DNA of 64,000 bases from Phlegmacium glaucopus (lineage: Eukaryota; Basidiomycota; Agaricomycetes; Agaricales; Cortinariaceae). Both the position numbers and the translations under genes were made by a program. Positions 56,545-64,000 of the stretch are shown here, piece after piece; position 1 is the first letter of the stretch; every line of letters begins with the position of its first letter. Where the stretch lies: assembly GCA_015039465.1 (NCBI GenBank), contig MU130619.1, positions 277,366-341,365 of the forward strand, read 5' to 3'. The notes beneath the pieces were generated by a model. The model made no database searches. It was not told the origin of the DNA and saw nothing but the letters and a program-made list of their open reading frames with translations.

Positions 56545-56632
56545 TTTTTTTTCACAGCCTGAGGCTGGACTAACTAACCGGGTTCACATCCAGCATTCCA
56601 TTACCCGAGTACCCTTGTTCCTTCCTCCAGAT
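56545..56632 (-). repeat. SINE-like repeat with poly-A tail (copy d)
   Basis: Minus strand: GGAACAAGGGTACTCGGG, GAACCCGGTTAGTTAGTCC, CAGCCTCAGGCTGTG, then an A14 tail (about 56540-56553). Same order as copy b at 31418. Confidence 0.5.
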
Positions 56633-56676
56633 TTAAACAGATTCCAGAATTCTCGTACGCTTCTTCTCTGTAGTAA

Positions 56677-57700
56677 TTAAACCGGAGAACTTGATATAAT
56701 TCCCTGGGCTGTAACACCAGAGTTCTGGCTATCGTCTTGTGATATAGAGCCTACGGCAGCAAACACAGGCGCCTCAGAGAGTCCTATGTTTGTTCTTGCA
56801 TCCAGCTCTGCTGCTAGTCCGGCACGCAAGATGACCGTCGCAAAAATTATCCCCACCAACATGGTGTGACCTTCAAATTAGTCCACTTGTTGACGTCTCA
56901 ATCTTAACATGTCAAATACTGGCTATGGATACCATGAATTATGGTATATGCGAACAAGTAAGCCGTATTAATGGTCCCAGACTCGATTACTATCCGCACG
57001 ATAGGAGTCATACTGTTCTCGCTCGATATTGACAGAGTCTGCTTGATGCTGCGGTATGCCTTCCAGATCTTGTAAGCGAGGAACGCTATATCACAATATC
57101 GTTCCAGCAAAGGACAAATGGCTAGACTCGGATACACACAGGTCGCAATGAAATTAGCTCCGGGGCTCGGGGAAAATATAACGAAACTCATGTTATGCTC
57201 TAATCGGATGTGGAAGCTGAAATGTCTGATGGCCCAGATGGTCTGATAGGCACAGGCTGTATCACAGCAAAAGAAAGGTCATCATAATAGTCCGTGGATA
57301 GTTGTGGTCGTACACTTACCTCCGCTGCCTAAAGAACACAATATAGGGAAAACTACAATCCAGAAATTGCAATTCCAGATGAGATAACATCGGTAAACAT
57401 AAGCATACGACTCAGACTTGAATTTACCAAGATGACTGAATGTAATTAATATTAACTTACGACAATAGCATCACCGACCAACATCATTGTGAAGTATATG
57501 GCATGCTTTGCAGAAAAGATGGGGTGCGTCAAGTCAGAGAAGAAAGCAAGTCGGGCCACTCTATCAAGTGGGATAAACGCCATGAAATATTGGCGGAGTC
57601 GACGCTGAACTGGGCTGTCGACAAAAATAACATCATGAAGCCGCCGAGAATCAAAGGAATGCTGGGACGGCTGTATCATCTTCGCCCGGTTAGAGTGTAG
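56677..57700 (-). CDS. Multi-pass membrane protein (fungal 7TM-like), 5' end not resolved
   Basis: Minus-strand exons: around 57679-57485 (HAIYFTMMLVGDAIV), 57420-57320 (VYRCYLIWNCNFWIVVFPIL), 57257-56940 (ACAYQTIWAIRHFSF, IAFLAYKIWKAYRSI, TPIVRIVIESGTINTAYLFA) and 56876-56677 (TPMLVGIIFATVILRAGLAA, then a polar tail ending SSPV). Hydrophobic segments alternate with basic loops in the order I recall for the mushroom family with a YRxYxIW motif and an RIxIESG motif. The N-terminal membrane segments upstream of 57700 could not be pieced together. It is divergent from NLR-like gene 2, 1.3 kb away. A truncated copy lies at 35371-35990. Ligand and role unknown. Confidence 0.5.
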
Positions 57701-57769
57701 ATGGCTGCAAGGCCGAGGACCAAAAAAAAGTCAGAGTGTAGCTGAGATGCCGCCGAAGCCAACTAGTTG

Positions 57770-59053
57770 GGCGGTCTGAGTTTGTGTATGAAGTTGTCAG
57801 ATTCGCCGTGCATGATTAATGAGAAGAGTAGTGATTGACATCGACAAGTAAGGATGGCTGAGGTAGAAGAGAGCACATACATCTGTGGCTGCATATCAAG
57901 TTCTCAGAATTGGTTGATAATGTTGTCCAAATCTTGACAGGAATGACTCATCGAGACCTTCAATCTTTGGAAGTTGGTCGCGAGTTTGGGTGTCCTTGAC
58001 GTCGGTTCCGGCGACTATGGGAGGCTAGGAACGGAAGATATAGCTTTCCAAGCATGAAGTTACATTCCATTCCATTAATCGTATGACCATGTCTTCGGAA
58101 AACTAAGTACATCATCCCGTTAGCCTTTCAGTCATTCGATTTCGAAGCTGGGATTGCAAGTTGAATAAGAGTTTCTTCGTAAGATGCTATTGATGATGCA
58201 AGGCATCAGTTTACACCTTCAATGGATCAGAGAAAGCAAACCGACCTCGTTTCTCAACAGTGGCAAAACCTTTATTGCATATTGGATATCCGTTCACGAT
58301 GTTCTTGATCCGTTTCTTGCGTCGCGTCTCGCAACTGACATCCAAAAAGGTTTGATGGTGGAATAATGATCGGTATGAGAAACTGCCTCCCTCAGTCATT
58401 TATTTTGTTTCTCGCACCAGACAAATTCTCCTCAACTCTGCCCCAGCAATCTCTCCGGCAACTTCCTTATCTAACACAATCACTTCCAGTGCATCAAGTT
58501 TCAACAAGGCGATTTTCAGGCAGTTGTGATAACTACTGTGCTATTTACACCAGTCAGCTCGTTCTGGAGCTTTCTGGGTTTGACTTGAAGATTGGGAGGA
58601 AAGATTGAGATTCAGCCCGACGAATTCTTGAGGCCTCGCATGAATTTCGCATAGTCTGCTCGGCGGGCTTCCAGAACGCGGAATTTTGCGCATAATTCTT
58701 GGAGTTCTTGATCGCTGCGAATTTACTAGATGTCCTCAGTCAAGGATCAAAATTTATTAATTTACGTACCACTGGAGAGGTAAGAGGTTACGCACTCGGG
58801 GGTAGAGAAGCCTGTCGAGGCCCCGAGGGGGCAAACTCAGGAGTGACGAGGTTCGTCCGATGGCCAAGGCATTCGATGGTGTTTTGTCATAGCACGGGAT
58901 ATTGGAAATGGGGAGGACAAGAAGATTGGCAAACAACGTTGTAGCAAGTGTGCATATGACAAAGTGTTCGGATTGCTGTTTATGTAATCAAGAGCATCTT
59001 TCTTTTTGATTCTCATCACCCTCATCGCTCACCACGACTCACTGTTCAACGAT
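57770..59053 (+). promoter_or_regulatory. Conserved upstream region of NLR-like gene 2
   Basis: Aligns with 36010-37100. No coding frame is conserved between the two copies, so the shared sequence is likely intergenic/promoter. Confidence 0.4.
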
Positions 59054-62000
59054 ATGAAGCGTATTTTTAAGAAACTTTTCAAGTCCAAGAAATCAAAATA
59101 TTCATCTCTGACCATCAACGATCCTCTGGGTTCAAGCTCTGAACCAGCAACATCGGCATCGACCATCAAGGCAAGCACCGTTGATCCCATGCTATCCGTT
59201 CCTGCTAGTGCTGCGGCTGCAAGCACACAAGTTATTCAAGTCCCCGGCGTTACCGTGAGAGTTCAACTTCACCCATCGCATCCTTCAATATTTAACCATC
59301 ATCATCGATCAGACTGCCCATGACCTCCGAGTCTCCGCTTCGGTTTCCACTTTGGCGATCAATGATCTTGCTCCTGTAAGCGTCCCAGCCGCTGGCGTTA
59401 TTGCGAGTGTTCAACTTAGCCTATCACATCCACAATTACTCAATCATTGTCGTCGATCAGGCTACCCATGAATTCCAAGTCTCCCCTTCGGTTTCCGCTT
59501 TGGCGGTTGCTCCTGTGGCCCATCCGGAAGGAACTTCACCCTCCTCACCTGATGCCATAATGCAAGCCAACTTGGGGTCCACGGAATCGAGACAAAATCC
59601 CTCGGTGAGTTGCTTACACAATGTGTTCTGGCTTTCGTTGATAATCGGCAGACTCCACATTCTGGTTTGTGTCTCCCGACTCCCTTTGCGAATGCCCGGA
59701 CTGTATTTATCACAGGTGGTACTTTTGTAAGTCATTTTCGTGGGCTGTGTAAATGATTTAACAATAATTATCTGCCCAGTATCATATTGAGAATAATTTC
59801 CCTGCCAATACCAGTGAACAGCAGATGAAGATTCCTGTACCTCAGAAACCACTTTCCAGTCTATTCTTTACTGGACGGAAAGATGAACTTGACAAGCTTG
59901 GGAAGATTTTTGTTTGTCGTGGTAATAGTAGACTGATGCCAAGACGCTCTTGTCTCCTCTGGGGAACAGGAGGCATTGGAAAGACTCAGATCTGTCTTAA
60001 GTTCACAGAAGAAATGTCTGGCAGGTAAGCATTTTCATATTACCATTCACAGCACTGTGGATTCATTTCTTGCTCTAGGTTTTCACATGTGTTCTGGGTT
60101 GATGCCTCCTCTTATGAGAGCATTACTACATCTCTCAAGGGTATATCTGGCATTCCTGCTGCACAAGCTTTTGGTGTGGATGGCTCAGTTGATTCTGTCC
60201 TCCAGTGGATATCTTTTATTCAAGGGGAATGGTTGATTGTGTTTGATAATGCTGGTGATCCTCCTCCAGAGGTGATGGCCAAGTTTATTCCCTCAGGTAA
60301 CAGAGGTAATATTCTGATTACCAGCCGAAACCGATCTGTAGGAAGGGTCATAGGCTTTGAGAATGTGATTGAGATCAATGAAATGGAGGAGCCAGATGCT
60401 ATAACTCTGCTTCTCACGGCTAGCTATTTGGATCCTTCACCTGAGCATTTACAAGCTGCTAAAAGTATTGTCACTGAACTTGGTGGCATTCCTCTTGCTG
60501 TTGATCATGCTGGTGCTTATATTGATGCTGGGAAATGTGATATCAATGAATATCTGACCCAATTGTCCTTACACCGTGAGACTCTTATGTCTGATACTAT
60601 ATTCACAGGAGCATCAAGTTATAATCAAACAGTGTATGGGACTTGGGATCTATCTTTCAAAGAAATAAAAAAGAGAGCTGGTGGACATTCCACAGCTGGA
60701 GATGTACAAGCAGCCCAGGCTGCAATTCTAATTCTTCAAATATGTGCTTTCTATCATCATAGCAATATTTCTAGAGACATATTCCAATCTGCTGCTGAGG
60801 AGGCTCAGGCTATAAAACATGTTGCTAATAGTGACATAGCAGAAGAGATACCTCTGGCAGTCACTTCACTGGATCATACTCTGCTTGACCTGAAAAATGA
60901 TGGTCACTGGGATGAATTTGTCTTTGGACAAGGGATTAGTGTCCTTTTTTCATTCTCCTTGATGAAAAGGGGAAAATCATCTAAAATGTTTTCTGTTCAT
61001 CCTCTGATGCACAACTGGAGTCGGGAGAGAATGTCAAAGTCTGAACAGCAAAGAATGTGTCAGATGGGAAGCATAATTTTGTCATGTGCAATTCCATGGA
61101 GATTTGAAAGTCAGGATTATGCACTACGACGGTTGATTTTTTCACATATTAAGGCAAATAAATTACATGGAAGGCAGATAGGACTTATTGAGCAGTACTA
61201 TGATGATAAGTGGAGTAATTTTTCACTAGTAATGTGGGAAAATGGAGACTGGAACAGTGCAGAGCAACTGCAGGTTCAAGTTATGGACATGAGGAAGAAG
61301 CTGCTTGGTACAAAACATCCAGACAGCCTCAACAGTATGGCAAGTCTAGCAAGGATATACCGGTCTCAGGGAAGGTTGAATGAAGCAGAGCAGCTGGAGG
61401 TTCAAGTTATGGACATGAGGAAGAAGCTGCTTGGTGCAGAACATCCAGACACCCTCAGCATTATGGAAAATATAGCAACCACATACAGTGATCAGGGAAG
61501 GTGGAGTGAGGCAGAACAGCTGCAGGTTCAAGTTATGGATATGTGCAAGAAGCTGCTTGGTGCAGAACATTCAGACACCCTCACCACTATGGGAAATCTA
61601 GCAAGGACATACAGTTATCAGGGAAGGTTGAATGAGGCAGAGCAGCTGGAGGTTCAAGTTATGAACATGAGCAAGAAGCTGCTTGGTCCAGAACATCCAT
61701 CTACCCTTACCATTATGGCAAATCTAGCAAGGACATGCAGTGATCAGGGAAGGTGGAGTGAGGCAGAGCAGCTGCAGGTTCAAGTTATGGACATGAACAA
61801 GAAGCTGCTTGGTGCAGAACATCCAGACACCCTCACCACTATGGGAAATCTAGCAAGGACATACATTTATCAGGGAAGGTGGAATGAGGCAGAGCAGCTG
61901 GAGGGTCAAGTTATGAACATGAGCAAAAAGCTGCTTGGTGCAGAACATCCATCTACCCTCACCAGTATGGGAATTCTAGCAAGGGCATACAGTGATCAGG

Positions 62001-63668
62001 GACGGTGGAATGAGGCAGAGCAGCTGGAGGTTCAAGTTATGGACCTGAGCAAGAAGCTGCTTGGTGCAGAACATCCATCTACCCTCAACAGTATGGACAA
62101 TCTAGCAAGGATTTACAGTTATCAGGGAAGGTTGAATGAGGCAGAGCAGCTGCAGGTTCAAGGTATGGACATGAGCAAGAAGCTGCTTGGTGCAGAACAT
62201 CCATCTACCCTCACCATCATGGCAAATCTAGCAAACACATACAATTATCAGGGAAGGTGGAATGAGGCAGAGCAGCTGGAGGTTCAAGTTATGGACATGA
62301 GCAAGAAGCTGCTTGGTGCAGAACATATATCCACCATCAACAGTATGGCAAGTCTAGCAGGGATGTACAATTATCAGGGAAGGTTGAATGAGGCAGAGCA
62401 GCTGCACATTCAAGTTATGGACATGAGCAAGAAGGTGCTTGGTGCAGAACATCCATCTACCCACATTATTATGGGAAATCTAGCAAGCACATACCTTTAT
62501 CAGGGAAGGTTGAATGAGGCAGAGCAGCTGCAGGTTCAAGTTATGGACATGAGGAAGAAGCTACTTGGTGCAGAACATCCAGACACTGTCACCAGTATGG
62601 GAAATCTAGCAAGGACATACAGTGATCAGGGAAGGTTGAATGAGGCAGAGCAGCTGCAGGTTCAAGTTATGGACATGAGGAAGAGGCTCCTTGGTGAAGA
62701 ACATCCATACACCCTCACCAGTATAGCAAATCTAGCAAGGACATACAGTTATCAGGGAAGGTTGAATGAGGCAGAATGAGGCAGAGCAGCTGCAGGTTCA
62801 AGTTATGGACATGAGGAAGAGGCTCCTTGGTGAAGAACATCCATCCACCCTCACCATTATGGCAAATCTAGCAAGGACATACAGTTATCAGGGAAGGTGG
62901 AGTGAGGCAGAGCAGCTGCAGGTTCAAGTTATGGACATGAGGAAGAAGCTACTTGGTGCAGAACATCCAGACACTGTCATCAGTATGGGAAATCTAGCAA
63001 GGACATACAGTGATCAGGGAAGGTGGAATGAGGCAGAGCAGCTAGGGGTTCAAGTTGTGGACATAAGTAAGAAGCTGCTTGGTTCAGAACATCCATCCAC
63101 CCTCACCATTATGGCAAATCTAGCAAGGATTTACAGTTATCAGGGAAGGTTGGGTGAGGCAGAGCAGCTGCAGGTTCAAGTGAGAGACATGAGGAAGAAG
63201 CTACTTGGTCCAGAACATCCAGACACTGTCACCAGTATGGCAAATCTAGCAAGGACATACAATGATCAGGGAAGGTGGAATGAGGCAGAGCAGCTGCAGG
63301 TTCAAGTTATGGACATGAGTAAGAAGCTGCTTGGTGCAGAACATCCATCCACCCTCACCATTATGGGAAATCTAGCAAGGATTTACAGTTATCAGGGAAG
63401 GTTAGGTGAGGCAGAGCAGCTGCAGGTTCAAGTGACGGACATGAGGAAGAAGCTACTTGGTCCAGAACATCCAGACACTGTCACCAGTATGGGAAATCTG
63501 GCAAGGACATATAATGATCAGGGAAGGTTGAAGGAGGCAGAGCAGCTGCAGGTTCAAGTTATGGACATGAGGAAGAGGCTCTTTGGTGAAGAACATCCAT
63601 CTACCCTTGCCAGTATGGCAAATCTAGCAAGGACACACAGTTATAGGGAAATGTTAGAGGATGTATGA
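59054..63668 (+). pseudogene. NLR-like gene 2: NB-ARC NTPase with 19 TPR repeats, two frameshifts
   Basis: Exons 59054-59254, 59313-59375, 59461-59726, 59780-60024 and 60079 onward mirror gene 1. Exon 3 is one base short of a multiple of three; comparison with gene 1 places a 1-nt loss near 59630, before the FITGGTF motif. NB-ARC motifs are present: GTGGIGKTQ, WLIVFDNAGDP (kinase 2), GNILITSRN, LGGIPLAVDHAGAY and SVHPLMHNWSRE. From 61250 there are 19 TPRs of 42 residues. A 10-bp tandem duplication AATGAGGCAG (62765-62774 / 62775-62784) in repeat 13 shifts the frame to a stop at 62779; repeats continue in the other frame to 63668. The exon 3 lesion may be an assembly error, bypassed by an internal start, or real loss of function. 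Confidence 0.8.
61250..63660 (+). repeat. 126-bp tandem TPR-encoding repeats (19 units)
   Basis: Two main unit types alternate: one with DMRKK and HPDT, another with DMSKK and HPST. Units 15-16 and 17-18 form a duplicated dimer (GRLGEAEQL...GPEHPDTV shared by 16 and 18). Confidence 0.9.
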
Positions 63669-64000
63669 CCTGGGAATCAAGTTGAATACTAAGGTGCTTG
63701 TTAAGGGACAACCCAACACACTGTGTGATAAACCAAATGCACTGGGGTGACCAGCACATCAAGCCATTGAGTACTCAGTCACACTCTTGGAGAACCTTGT
63801 AAGTGTTGTTATTGACCAAGGTGCAGAACCTATATCTGCACCTTAACTATTTATACTAATGTACATGTGTGTATAGTGATAAGGATTGGTCATGTAATAC
63901 TAAACTACTAAGTGGATAGCTAACCAGGCTCATGACTAAGGTGTAATGACTAAGACTACAGATCTAGGTCTGGGAGACAAGTAAGGGTAGGTGCTAGGAT
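63669..64000. other. 3' flank of NLR-like gene 2
   Basis: No gene or repeat identified up to the window edge. Confidence 0.5.

Larger units (their letters stand above)
56820..63668 (+). repeat. Segmental duplication, copy 2 (7TM gene + NLR-like gene)
   Basis: Counterpart of 35560-41017. This copy retains the middle exons of the 7TM gene that copy 1 lacks and has 19 rather than 14 TPR units. Confidence 0.75.

Overview
The window looks like a TE-saturated accessory region of a filamentous basidiomycete, most likely an Agaricomycete. The reasons are 50-56 nt GT-AG introns, Plavaka, KDZ-type, hAT and PIF/Harbinger transposons side by side, a DUF6532-type gene, and large NB-ARC/TPR (NLR-like) genes with arrays of near-identical repeats. 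I ran no searches. Family names come from motifs read in the translations and from memory of these families. Nearly every gene carries at least one lesion (frameshift, nonsense codon, insertion or internal deletion), so most coding entries are pseudogenes. Some single-base shifts lie in homopolymers and could be base-calling errors.

Layout. 1-2.25 kb: the 3' part of a KDZ-associated gene, a short-repeat array ending in a transposon terminus, three tandem hairpin units, and a second array with a related terminus. 2.4-4.45 kb: a coiled-coil gene with an internal deletion, hit by a 545-bp hAT MITE. 4.9-6.0 kb: a solo LTR and a TA-flanked MITE. 7.1-12.2 kb: a small broken gene and a decayed Ty1/copia pol (minus strand) with a 1.3-kb insertion in its integrase. 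12.4-15.5 kb: a Plavaka transposase (minus). 15.7-18.1 kb: a divergent DUF6532-type gene holding an LTR. 18.4-24.3 kb: a nearly complete LINE (minus). 24.9-31.1 kb: a Harbinger scrap, then a large Zn-finger/PHD gene (minus) split by an 813-N gap and about 1.2 kb of unrecognised DNA. 31.9-34.5 kb: an arrestin-domain gene with many frameshifts. 35.4-41.0 kb: first copy of a segmental duplication (7TM fragment plus NLR gene). 41.3-56.6 kb: nested transposons (solo LTRs, a second coiled-coil gene copy, KDZ-type and hAT MITEs, a decayed hAT transposase gene, a two-gene Harbinger element and SINE-like repeats). 56.7-63.7 kb: second copy of the duplication (7TM gene plus NLR gene).

How the parts relate. 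The NLR-like pair is the most plausible host function: a P-loop NTPase switch with a TPR sensor array, the architecture of fungal STAND/NLR immunity and allorecognition proteins. Both copies share their upstream region and exon structure. Both arrays are frameshifted by 10-bp events. The rest of the region records transposon activity. The most unusual signals are: (i) a family of non-autonomous elements sharing termini and 8-bp target duplications but carrying copy-specific subterminal repeats, plausibly tied to the KDZ-type gene at the left edge; (ii) a hAT MITE that landed on a splice donor so that its target duplication keeps a usable donor and the element lies inside an intron; and (iii) covarying positions in the TPR array of the second NLR gene.
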